Assembly: GCA_020718925.1 (NCBI GenBank)
Contig: DYRC01000145.1
Span: forward strand, 1-9,831
DNA length: 9,831 nt
Source of the DNA: Desulfonema limicola
Lineage (GTDB): Bacteria; Desulfobacterota; Desulfobacteria; Desulfobacterales; DYRC01
Direction: 5' to 3'
In this document: one piece after another, positions 1-6,365 of the stretch
Layout: the number at the start of each line of letters is the position of its first letter
Numbering within the stretch: the stretch's first letter is position 1
Notes under the pieces: generated by a model
The model's database searches: none
What the model saw: the letters and a program-made list of their open reading frames with translations, nothing else
What the model was told of the DNA's origin: nothing
Translations under genes and position numbers: made by a program

Positions 1-60
1 TATTTATTGACTACTATAATAAAAGTTTATCAGTTTAAAAAATACCACTACCAGTTTCAA
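1..60. other. AT-rich segment at the left edge
   Basis: Thirteen of 60 bases are G or C (22%), far below the neighbouring genes. No coding potential is visible, and all minus-strand frames contain a stop. It may be the edge of an inserted element or the intergenic flank after a truncated gene. Too little is visible to decide. Confidence 0.4.
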
Positions 61-243
61 TCCTTGGGATAATAGCAATTTTCCGAATAAACCGGCTTGC
101 CTGTCCTGCCAGCGGTGATAGGATAGAATTTTGTTCTGAAGATTGAGTGGAACTTTGGCAAGATAATATTGCCAACACGCTTCTGAAAGCGGTTTATCGA
201 AAGAGGCATATAACACCCATATCACGTTCTCACAGATTCCCAT
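4..243 (-). pseudogene. Sfp-type 4'-phosphopantetheinyl transferase, N-terminal remnant
   Basis: Intact enzymes (about 220-240 aa) move phosphopantetheine from CoA onto carrier proteins. Here only 79 residues exist from the ATG at 243 before a TAA at 4-6. The segment KPLSEACWQYYLAKVP, then LSYHRWQDRQAGLFGKLLL, matches the Sfp N-terminal pattern (RPLS...YH..D..R.L.G..L). The catalytic region (the Mg-binding Asp motif and the (W/F)..KEA helix) is absent. Family-like sequence ends near position 60, where GC falls to 22% and all three minus-strand frames have stops, so one frameshift cannot rescue it. A TTG at 267 is an alternative start. It overlaps the thioesterase by 22 nt. It is probably disrupted; a very short divergent protein is less likely. 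Confidence 0.6.
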
Positions 244-935
244 ATCGTCCGTGAGATGATTCTGCAAATATCCGCAGTATGTTCAAAAATAAAAAAATGT
301 CCGCCCGGAAATTGTCTCAGGATGATTTTTTTCAGGCTAACTTCCTGCCATTTAAGAGCTTCCTGATATGTCGTGGTATCATTGAGTCCGATCATCACCG
401 TTATCGGTATATTCAGAGGCTGAATGTCGTTTTCTGTTTGAATATATGTTCCGATAGCCTGAAAGTCGGCTCTGATAATCGGCTCGAAAAAATCAAGCAG
501 GTCTTTTTCCGCAAGGATTTCTTTCGGGATTCCGCCATATTCGTCAAGTCTTCGGATAAATTCCTGTTTTGGAAGCAGGTAGGCGTCTTTTTCTTTGCTC
601 GCAACAGACGGCGCCTGCCTTCCTGTCAGAAACAGATGCAGAGGTTCCGGCATTTTTTTTGTCGCGGCTTTCTGTGCCACGAGATATGCCAGCGCAGCGC
701 CCATGCTGTGTCCGTAAATAACATAAGGCTCATTAAATGCGCTCTCTATCTGACGGAATATATCATCAGCCATGTCATGCAGATTGGTCAGCAGAGGCTC
801 TTTCAGGCGTTTGCCATGCCCCGGAAGATCAAGCGGCAGAAATCGGATGCCTTCGCTTAAATATCTTTCAAATTCCCGATACGCATAATAGCTTCCGCCT
901 GCGAACGGAAGACAGAATAGATTGATGGCTGCCAT
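222..935 (-). CDS. Type II thioesterase (GrsT-like, alpha/beta hydrolase)
   Basis: Stand-alone editing thioesterases hydrolyse misprimed or stalled acyl groups from carrier proteins of nonribosomal peptide or polyketide synthases. The protein opens with the family signature LFCLPFAGGS and has PLDLPGHGKR, the nucleophile elbow YGHSMGA, acid GLNDTTT and catalytic PGGHFF. From the ATG at 935 (237 aa) the triad is Ser77, Asp186, His213; length is typical. An in-frame TTG at 944 would add three residues. I prefer the ATG because it has a normal start and GAAAG at a suitable distance, but either is possible. It overlaps the following phosphopantetheinyl transferase start by 22 nt, which suggests translational coupling. 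No synthetase is inside the window; one may lie further left. Confidence 0.9.
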   Translation of the reverse strand: MAAINLFCLPFAGGSYYAYREFERYLSEGIRFLPLDLPGHGKRLKEPLLTNLHDMADDIFRQIESAFNEPYVIYGHSMGAALAYLVAQKAATKKMPEPLHLFLTGRQAPSVASKEKDAYLLPKQEFIRRLDEYGGIPKEILAEKDLLDFFEPIIRADFQAIGTYIQTENDIQPLNIPITVMIGLNDTTTYQEALKWQEVSLKKIILRQFPGGHFFIFEHTADICRIISRTIWESVRT

Positions 936-947
936 GTTATTCAACTT

Positions 948-1121
948 TCACGGTCGCCAGTTCCGCAGTCTCCGGTTTTTCATCAGACGCAAAACCAGCA
1001 GAACACCCATAATCGGCGTCAGAAGGATTGATCCGAAAAAATATCCCCAAAACCCGAATTTCCGATTTTTGCCCAAAAGCCCGATGATGAGGCTTAACAC
1101 AACGATTGCTGCGATTAACAT
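948..1121 (-). CDS. Small two-TM membrane protein, 57 residues, function unknown
   Basis: ATG at 1121 is preceded by AAAGGAGA with a 7-nt spacer, a good Shine-Dalgarno, and the frame runs to TGA at 948-950. The protein starts MLIAAIVVLSLIIGLLG (first membrane segment), has a basic turn GKNRKFG, then a second hydrophobic stretch FWGYFFGSILLTPIMGVLLV, and ends in a strongly basic tail (MKNRRLRNWRP). The GFWG...S..L(S/T)P..G pattern recalls tiny conserved membrane proteins annotated as hypothetical in many bacteria. It lies 12 nt before the ATG of the thioesterase gene and is probably cotranscribed with it. I cannot assign a role. Confidence 0.75.
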   Translation of the reverse strand: MLIAAIVVLSLIIGLLGKNRKFGFWGYFFGSILLTPIMGVLLVLRLMKNRRLRNWRP

Positions 1122-1140
1122 AAATTGCTCTCCTTTTCTA

Positions 1141-1232
1141 ACCTAACCCCCCTGCCCCCCTTCCCTGGAAGGGAAGGGGGGAGTCTTCTGATTTCTCCCC
1201 TCTCCGTTTCGGGGAGGGGTCGGGGGAGGGGT
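1141..1232. repeat. GC-rich double-hairpin intergenic element
   Basis: This C/G-tract element fills most of the 159-nt gap between the DUF928 stop and the small membrane protein. Hairpin 1 has a perfect 12-bp stem (1155-1166 with 1170-1181) and a 3-nt loop. Hairpin 2 has a 10-bp stem with one T-G pair (1197-1206 with 1210-1219) and a TTT loop. The outer ends, TAACCCCCCTGCC on the left and the complement of TAATACCCCTCCCCCG on the right, form imperfect terminal inverted repeats. No U-tract follows, so it is not a canonical terminator. It resembles dispersed non-autonomous (MITE/REP-like) elements. Confidence 0.6.
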
Positions 1233-1238
1233 ATTACT

Positions 1239-1267
1239 TTTTAAAAGATTCACGCTGAAAATGTCAA
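1239..1267 (-). promoter_or_regulatory. Possible weak promoter ahead of the small membrane protein gene
   Basis: On the minus strand a perfect TTGACA (1267-1262) is followed after 17 nt by TTAAAA (1244-1239), only 3 of 6 matches to the -10. It sits just after the DUF928 stop and before the GC-rich hairpins. It could start a separate transcript for the left-hand genes. Confidence 0.3.
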
Positions 1268-1280
1268 GATAATCTTCAAT

Positions 1281-2228
1281 TTATTCTGCTTTTGAAAGTC
1301 CGACCTGTCTGAGCAAAGCGGCGCGATGCGATCTGAATACCGGATTATCCGGTTTTTCTTCAATCAGCTCGGAAAGAATCGCAATCGAATCATACCAATA
1401 GCCTTCTTTCGCATAGGCATGGTATGATTTTTTCGGCGGATCCGGCAAAGGTTTTTCCACATACCAAAAGCCATCTTTCTCATAAACACGCGGAGGTTTG
1501 TCTTTTGAAATACGCTTCGACTGCTCCGGCAAAGTTCCCGGCGGCGGGACATATTTTATCGTTGCGCTTGCCAGAAAATCACCGGATCGTTCAACAGCAT
1601 CAGGCACAATGGTCAGAAACCATTCATATTCGACATCCGGTTTGAGCGTGATATGATAATCGCTGAGACTGATTTTATAAATTCCCTTTTTTGCAGGTCC
1701 GTCAATCTGCGTTTCAAACACCGGTTCAGGCGAACCTGTTTCATTGATGGTAAATTCGATTTTACCGGGCCATGGGTCAGAAAGATACCACCACAATTCC
1801 GGCTGGTTATTTATCGTATATCCGGTATGCTCCGAAGCAAGCGGTATCATCAGAGACGGTGTAGGCGCGTCTGTTCCATGTGCCGAATGTCCGCCGCCGG
1901 TCTCCTCTCCGCGACTGACGCCTCTGCTCACACCGCGACTGACACCCCTACTTACCCCTCTGCTCACGCCGCGACTTACACCCCGGCTCACTCCGCGACT
2001 CACGCTTCCGCCAGCGCCGCCTAAATCTCCGCCTTCTCTTCTGCGTATTTCGGCATTCGGGACAGGCGGGACATAAACCGGCGCGTCATCGCTGACAGCG
2101 GTTTCCGATACCGGCTGTTCCGCAGCGCAGGAAGAAAGTGTAAAGTGCAAAGTGCAAAGTGCAAAAAAAATGAAGGATAACGAGGACAACATTGTAAGCC
2201 ATACATTGCTTAAAGTTTTATCTTTCAT
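1281..2228 (-). CDS. DUF928-domain lipoprotein with VSRG repeats
   Basis: This 315-residue protein begins with a long signal peptide ending in a lipobox, LSSC, with Cys34 as the lipidation site, so it is probably anchored to a membrane. Residues 76-107 are eight VSRG tetrapeptides. About 125-228 resemble DUF928 (Pro-rich entry, LWWYLSDPWPGKIEF, GIYKISLSD, YEWFLTIVPD..ERS). The tail (280-312) looks like half a TPR. Two copies of a Y.K.G.WY motif lie at 249-256 and 272-279, from a 69-bp duplication. AAAAGGAGG 8 nt before the ATG is a strong Shine-Dalgarno. It lies 19 nt after the CHAT stop. DUF928 genes recur beside CHAT and TPS genes in Cyanobacteria, but the biochemical role is unknown. The family match is by motif memory, not by search. 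Confidence 0.82.
   Translation of the reverse strand: MKDKTLSNVWLTMLSSLSFIFFALCTLHFTLSSCAAEQPVSETAVSDDAPVYVPPVPNAEIRRREGGDLGGAGGSVSRGVSRGVSRGVSRGVSRGVSRGVSRGVSRGEETGGGHSAHGTDAPTPSLMIPLASEHTGYTINNQPELWWYLSDPWPGKIEFTINETGSPEPVFETQIDGPAKKGIYKISLSDYHITLKPDVEYEWFLTIVPDAVERSGDFLASATIKYVPPPGTLPEQSKRISKDKPPRVYEKDGFWYVEKPLPDPPKKSYHAYAKEGYWYDSIAILSELIEEKPDNPVFRSHRAALLRQVGLSKAE
1391..1484 (-). repeat. Short direct repeat (69-bp offset) near the DUF928 C-terminus
   Basis: Bases 1391-1415 and 1460-1484 differ at 3 of 25 positions and are 69 bp (23 codons) apart in the same frame. They encode YEKDGFWY and YAKEGYWY. It appears to be an in-frame segmental duplication. Confidence 0.65.
1908..2003 (-). repeat. 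Eight tandem 12-nt units encoding VSRG
   Basis: Eight consecutive in-frame 12-nt units encode VSRG at residues 76-107 of the DUF928 lipoprotein. The DNA units differ at many synonymous positions (Val GTG, GTA, GTC; Ser AGT, AGC; Arg CGC, AGA, AGG, CGG) while the peptide is invariant. This indicates selection on the peptide rather than a fresh slippage array. Confidence 0.9.
2135..2162 (-). repeat. Heptanucleotide array in the lipoprotein signal peptide
   Basis: Four perfect or near-perfect units (AAAGTGT, then AAAGTGC three times, plus strand) followed by eight A. On the coding strand they give ALCTLHFTL, the end of the hydrophobic core just before the lipobox Cys34. Confidence 0.88.
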
Positions 2229-2247
2229 AAAAGTTTCCTCCTTTTGT

Positions 2248-4569
2248 CTAATACCAGTTTCCGATTAACAAAAACGGTCCCCAATACAAGGGATGGCGAT
2301 ACCGTAACTGGGCAAGCAGCTTTTTCTGAGCATTCTGCAATGCTTTTGTTTTTGACATGCCCGGTGTTCTCAGTTGGCGATAAACTTCCCGGATTGCCAA
2401 AGATGTGGCTTCATCATCCACAAACCAAAGCGTTGCAATGACGCTTTTCACGCCTGCCTTGATTGCCGCACCGGCAAGCCCTAATTCGGCGCGTTCATTG
2501 CCCAAAGCGGTCTGACACGCGCTCAATGTAAGGAGTTCCACCTGATTTTCCTGAAAGCGGCTCTGTTTGATCAACTCCTCCAGCTTATTCATTGTCAGCT
2601 TGCTGTTGTATGTCAGCAGAAACGATTCTTCAGGCGATCCGCCGAATACGCCATGCGTTGCCAGATGCACAATTGAATAAGGTTCTTTCTTAAACGCCGC
2701 CGTCAGATTATCAATCGTATAGTCCTTATTCTGTATCAGTATTTTGCCGCTCATGATTTCTTTGATGTCTCTGAGTTCGGCTGTAACGCTCGGCAGCGGA
2801 GAAAAATCCTGCACCCCGTCAGAAAGACCGCTTAACAGAATCCGTGTATAGTCTGTTTCTACGGGTTTGGAATCCGTGAGTGTGATAGACGGAATCGTTG
2901 CAATCGCATATTTTTCTATCAGAAATTGCTTTCCGTCATTAAGCGTTGAAAACGGAAACAGCCGCAGAGGTCCATCCGGTGCGACAATCAGGGTATCTGC
3001 CTGAATGGCATCCAATTCTTTTTCAATGGGACGGATCAGCCAGTCATACAACTGCCATGATTCATGCAGAAATCGGTTATTCGGTCGGGTCTGCAATCTC
3101 TGCCGATAAAGCAGCGCGCGCTGTTTAAGCGTATCTGAAGATACAGGAACACTGAACTGCTTTATGCCATCCGGCAGATAGACAAGCAGCACCAGCCTAT
3201 CCGCCATCGCAATGGGATACAGAATCGCAGTTTTGGGAGGCGTGCGGCGATCAGACGATGACAGCTTTTTCTGCATGGCTATGACGCATTCATCGCCAAA
3301 AAAATCCTGCAATTCCGAAGCTTTGAGTGATTCAATAATATCCTGAACTTCTATCAGCTTATTTTGGACAGCAGCAGGGTCTGAAGAACTATTTTGTAAC
3401 TGGTCTGCCTGTCTGAGCATCAAATCTGCCAATCCGAAATACACCGGCTTAACGCTTTGATTGAACGCATCCTGACGACTGCCCCGGTATCCTTTTAACA
3501 ATTCCTGACGAATAGGCGTTAAGGTTTCAACGGCATTTTTGTAGGATTTAACCGCTTCTTCAATATTTCCCATCTCTTTGAACAATCTTCCGATTTGCCA
3601 TTGCCAAAGATACAATATCTGCGGATATTTTCCCTGCTGCCCGAAAAACACCGCTTTGCGCGTCAGCGTCATAGCCTCTGTATAGCGTTTTTCATCTTCG
3701 TATATCTGCCCCAGATAGCCGTAAGCAGAGGAAAGCGCCTGATCATCTTGGGATTTTCGGGCAATTTCCGCCGCCGAGTTCAATGCCCTGACCGCTTTAC
3801 GCATTATCTGAGTATTCGGCATATTTTTATGAATCTTTCGGGCAAGCAATCCCAGAGAAATGAGATATGAAGATTTTTCATAAGAATCCGGCAGGTTTTC
3901 AATCTCTACCGCAGCCGCATCAAACGCCGGAACAATATCTTTATCGTTTCCTTCAAGAAAAATAACCCGCGCAATATTGAGCAGCAGCCCCGCCTTCAAT
4001 TCATCGCACTTAACACTTAACACCTGACACTTAACACTTTCCTCCACCCCTTCTTCATAAGCCGCCAGCGCGCCCTCATAGTTTTCGTCTGCGGCAAGCG
4101 CATTTCCCGCAGTGTTCAGGGTGTTTGCCGATATGGCGCGATGATCTGCCTGACGCGCCTGTTCCACGCTCTCGGACAGGTATTTGTCAGCCTCGTCTTT
4201 TTCACCCAAAGACAGATACAAATCTCCTAACCCGTTGAGAAACATGATATTCCGGTTTCTGTCCTGACTCTTTTTGAGAACCGGCAGCGCATCCCGGAAT
4301 ACGGTCAACGCTCTTTTGTGATAGCCCAGATTCTGATATGCCGAAGCCAGATTCGTGATGGTTTCCAGATATTTTCCGGGTTCTTTTTCTTTGTTAAGCA
4401 GACTGCACGCCTTTTGCCAAGACAGTGCCGCCTGCTCGAATTTTCTTTGCTGATAAAATGCTTTTCCTTCGGAAATCAGACTGTCCGCATCTTCCGCATA
4501 CGCAGAGTAGGCGCCGCATAAAAACAGAAGCATGATGATTAACGATATTTTGCACTTTGCATTTTGCAT
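2248..4569 (-). CDS. Secreted TPR-CHAT domain protein (caspase-like protease)
   Basis: This is a 773-residue exported protein. Residues 1-25 are a signal peptide (hydrophobic 9-20, likely cleavage after AYA), so it should act in the periplasm or beyond. About 28-350 are TPR-type helical repeats for protein binding. A linker region to ~440 precedes the CHAT peptidase domain (~445-773). The catalytic dyad is intact: His639 in HLATHG and Cys685 in LSACQTALG, followed by the usual GLAGA, ATLW and WGPF elements. Family knowledge says CHAT proteins are caspase/separase-fold cysteine proteases; the substrate here is unknown. TpsA or a surface partner is my inference from context. The ATG at 4569 sits inside a heptamer repeat and is chosen because AAAGGAAG ends 6 nt before it. 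A second heptamer array encodes residues ~177-188. Confidence 0.92.
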   Translation of the reverse strand: MQNAKCKISLIIMLLFLCGAYSAYAEDADSLISEGKAFYQQRKFEQAALSWQKACSLLNKEKEPGKYLETITNLASAYQNLGYHKRALTVFRDALPVLKKSQDRNRNIMFLNGLGDLYLSLGEKDEADKYLSESVEQARQADHRAISANTLNTAGNALAADENYEGALAAYEEGVEESVKCQVLSVKCDELKAGLLLNIARVIFLEGNDKDIVPAFDAAAVEIENLPDSYEKSSYLISLGLLARKIHKNMPNTQIMRKAVRALNSAAEIARKSQDDQALSSAYGYLGQIYEDEKRYTEAMTLTRKAVFFGQQGKYPQILYLWQWQIGRLFKEMGNIEEAVKSYKNAVETLTPIRQELLKGYRGSRQDAFNQSVKPVYFGLADLMLRQADQLQNSSSDPAAVQNKLIEVQDIIESLKASELQDFFGDECVIAMQKKLSSSDRRTPPKTAILYPIAMADRLVLLVYLPDGIKQFSVPVSSDTLKQRALLYRQRLQTRPNNRFLHESWQLYDWLIRPIEKELDAIQADTLIVAPDGPLRLFPFSTLNDGKQFLIEKYAIATIPSITLTDSKPVETDYTRILLSGLSDGVQDFSPLPSVTAELRDIKEIMSGKILIQNKDYTIDNLTAAFKKEPYSIVHLATHGVFGGSPEESFLLTYNSKLTMNKLEELIKQSRFQENQVELLTLSACQTALGNERAELGLAGAAIKAGVKSVIATLWFVDDEATSLAIREVYRQLRTPGMSKTKALQNAQKKLLAQLRYRHPLYWGPFLLIGNWY
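4007..4041 (-). repeat. Heptanucleotide array inside the TPR region of the CHAT gene
   Basis: Five units of seven bases: CACTTAA, CACTTAA, CACCTGA, CACTTAA, CACTTTC on the plus strand. They encode the Cys-containing segment ESVKCQVLSVKC, which does not look like a TPR helix and replaces the expected inter-repeat segment. The total TPR spacing seems preserved. Confidence 0.8.
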
Positions 4570-4575
4570 TTTGCA
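4548..4575 (-). repeat. Tandem heptanucleotide repeat containing the CHAT start codon
   Basis: Four units of seven bases lie at 4548-4554, 4555-4561, 4562-4568 and 4569-4575 (plus strand TTTTGCA, with one CTTTGCA). On the minus strand successive units offer start-like codons at 4576 (GTG), 4569 (ATG), 4562 (ATG) and 4555 (GTG), spread over different frames. Only the 4569 ATG opens the CHAT frame; 4562 stops after seven codons. Confidence 0.85.
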
Positions 4576-4581
4576 CTTCCT

Positions 4582-6228
4582 TTAAAATATATCCGCGCTG
4601 ATTAGAAAATGAATGCCGTCATCCTGAAGGTCATGTTCATCAGAACCCTCTACGCTTTTCAGCGACTTGCCCCAGTAAATTTCAGCCCGGATATCTTTGT
4701 TCACTGCCCATCGTGCGCCCAGTCCGACACTGTAAATTTCTTTCGGATCCGGATCAGGGCTGTCCGTGTTCCATCCGCTCCCCCAGTCAAAAAACGGACA
4801 TAACTGAATTTCGCCGTCATTTTTCCCTTTGCTTAACCAGGGCATTTTCAGTTTCATAATCGGTACGCGCCACTCCAGAGAACTTATCAGTCCGTTATCC
4901 GTAGTGATCTGATTTTCCCGATACCCGCGAACCGTCATAGCGCCGCCGATGGCAAATTTTTCCACCGGAAGAAGCGGCTTATCTGAATACCGGAAATCTG
5001 TTCTGAACAATGTCTGACTATTCAGAAAGTCAAATCGCCGCAGCCATTGGAATTGTCCCAGCCATGTAAAAAACCGTCCGTCCGGTCCGGTTTCGTTGAT
5101 TGTCGGATTGAACAAATCAAGCCCGAAACTGAAGGTGGAGCGCACCGCAATCACCTGTGTCATGCTTCGCTCCACCCATTCCTGAGAAACACGCAGCACA
5201 GATACGGTCGTCTGTCCGCTGTTTTCCTGATTATAGTCAGGCACACCTTCGGAAAATGCAACGCCTTTTTCCGTGAACTTTATTTCGCTGTCCCGCTTTT
5301 CTAATTTAATCTCTGCCGAAATCTCACGGGCAAGGTTTTTGAAAAAAGGATGACGCACGGCTGCCGAATAGGTCTTGGTCTGGCTTTCAATATTGAGTTT
5401 GTCAAAAGGCGCTGCCACGACGATGGCGTCTGCGCGATCCGTTTTCAGCGCGAGCGTGGTATCGCGCCGCGTGAACGGAATACTGTATTCAATTGAGTAA
5501 TCATCCAGCCCTTCCGTAATATCATACTGTGCGGTAAGACTATCTCCCAACCCGGTCAGATTGTTATGCGACAACTCAAATTCACCCCGATATGCCCCGA
5601 TGTTGGGCGAATTGTGATTGTTGAATCTCATGCTCAGATGATACGGTCGCAGTTCCTCTATCTCAATATCCAACTGAGATTCACCCGGTTTAAGTCCCGG
5701 ACTCAGATTGGCATTGATGGTATCAATATGAGGATCCTGTTTGATCAGTTTGAGACGATCCTGCAAGGTATTTATGTTCAAAGGTTCATTTCCGGCAGCC
5801 AGTTCAGCCCGCTTTTTCACATAGCCGGAACGGAGCCGTTTGTTCCCGGACACATTGATCTGCGTGAGTCTGCCTTCGATGATTTTCAGAGTAACCACAC
5901 CATCTTCCATCTTCTGATCAGGAACCACCGCGCCGGAAGTGATATAGCCGTTGTCAATGTAAAAGCGGGTGATTTTATTTTTCACTTCCTGAAGCTCTTC
6001 GGCGGTGATTTCCCGGTTTTCAAAAGGAGACAGAATCGGCGCAAGGTCTTTTTCGGAAAATACAGTATTACCCTCCAATTTGAATTTTCTGACAAAAACT
6101 TTTCCGAGCGAAGACAACTGCGTATCATCGCTGTTGAGCGGCGGAAGTGTGCTTTCATCCGCGTTTGTAATTGCCGCAACCCATAGAAAACCTATCATAC
6201 ATAATACGGGCATAAATTTTTTATTCAA
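4582..6228 (-). CDS. TpsB outer-membrane transporter (ShlB/FhaC/HecB family)
   Basis: This Omp85-superfamily protein would export the upstream TpsA across the outer membrane. Of 548 residues, 1-23 form a Sec signal peptide with likely cleavage after TNA. POTRA 1 spans about 44-118 (FKLEGNTVFS onward), POTRA 2 about 119-190, and the 16-strand barrel about 195-548. The hallmark VRGY is at 433-436, the FFDWGSGW motif at 479-486, and the chain ends in Phe, the usual BAM-recognised terminus. Length is normal for the family. The start is TTG: GGAGG lies 7 nt upstream, whereas the next ATG (6213) is too far from it. The stop is 12 nt before the CHAT start, and its last bases are part of that gene's Shine-Dalgarno. 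Confidence 0.93.
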   Translation of the reverse strand: MNKKFMPVLCMIGFLWVAAITNADESTLPPLNSDDTQLSSLGKVFVRKFKLEGNTVFSEKDLAPILSPFENREITAEELQEVKNKITRFYIDNGYITSGAVVPDQKMEDGVVTLKIIEGRLTQINVSGNKRLRSGYVKKRAELAAGNEPLNINTLQDRLKLIKQDPHIDTINANLSPGLKPGESQLDIEIEELRPYHLSMRFNNHNSPNIGAYRGEFELSHNNLTGLGDSLTAQYDITEGLDDYSIEYSIPFTRRDTTLALKTDRADAIVVAAPFDKLNIESQTKTYSAAVRHPFFKNLAREISAEIKLEKRDSEIKFTEKGVAFSEGVPDYNQENSGQTTVSVLRVSQEWVERSMTQVIAVRSTFSFGLDLFNPTINETGPDGRFFTWLGQFQWLRRFDFLNSQTLFRTDFRYSDKPLLPVEKFAIGGAMTVRGYRENQITTDNGLISSLEWRVPIMKLKMPWLSKGKNDGEIQLCPFFDWGSGWNTDSPDPDPKEIYSVGLGARWAVNKDIRAEIYWGKSLKSVEGSDEHDLQDDGIHFLISADIF

Positions 6229-6240
6229 AGCCTATCCTCC
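6229..6240 (-). promoter_or_regulatory. Shine-Dalgarno fixing the TTG start of tpsB
   Basis: GGAGG followed by 7 nt and TTG. This strong site decides in favour of the TTG at 6228 over the ATG at 6213, and keeps the full signal peptide with its Lys pair. Confidence 0.7.
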
Positions 6241-6281
6241 CAGCTTAAATTTTGGTCAAAGGGGCGTCATGTTCAGAATCT

Positions 6282-6310
6282 TTTATAGGGAGATTTTTCA
6301 GATATGTCAA
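6282..6310 (-). promoter_or_regulatory. Sigma70-type promoter ahead of tpsB
   Basis: On the minus strand TTGACA (6310-6305, a perfect -35) is followed after exactly 17 nt by TATAAA (6287-6282, 5 of 6 matches to the -10 consensus). It lies in the 137-nt gap between the tpsA stop and the tpsB start and would begin a transcript near 6275. It would allow tpsB-CHAT-DUF928 to be expressed independently of tpsA. No terminator is evident in the gap. Confidence 0.65.
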
Positions 6311-6365
6311 ATAAAGAAAGCAATATCAACATTCTCCATATCACAAAAAAATATGCCGTTGGACA

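Noticed and set aside
279..860. Long plus-strand open frame (193 codons)
   Set aside because: It lies antisense to the type II thioesterase, which has complete catalytic motifs; the plus frame has no recognisable domain.
1155..1219. Rho-independent terminator
   Set aside because: The stems are strong but no run of T follows on either strand.
1908..2003. Collagen-like Gly repeat
   Set aside because: The period is four residues (VSRG), not Gly-X-Y, so a triple helix is not expected.
1653..2076. Plus-strand open frames rich in Thr, Pro and Leu
   Set aside because: They are the antisense reading of the VSRG array and the surrounding lipoprotein gene; codon variation favours the minus-strand peptide.
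4007..4041. CRISPR-like repeat
   Set aside because: The seven-base units are directly adjacent with no spacers, and they are part of a reading frame.
4394..4576. 60-codon frame starting at the GTG in the heptamer array
   Set aside because: The start directly abuts the Shine-Dalgarno and the product has no signal peptide or domain; it is an out-of-frame reading of the CHAT gene.
5566..6186. 206-codon plus-strand open frame
   Set aside because: Antisense to the POTRA and early barrel region of tpsB; no domain signs and no ribosome site considered convincing.
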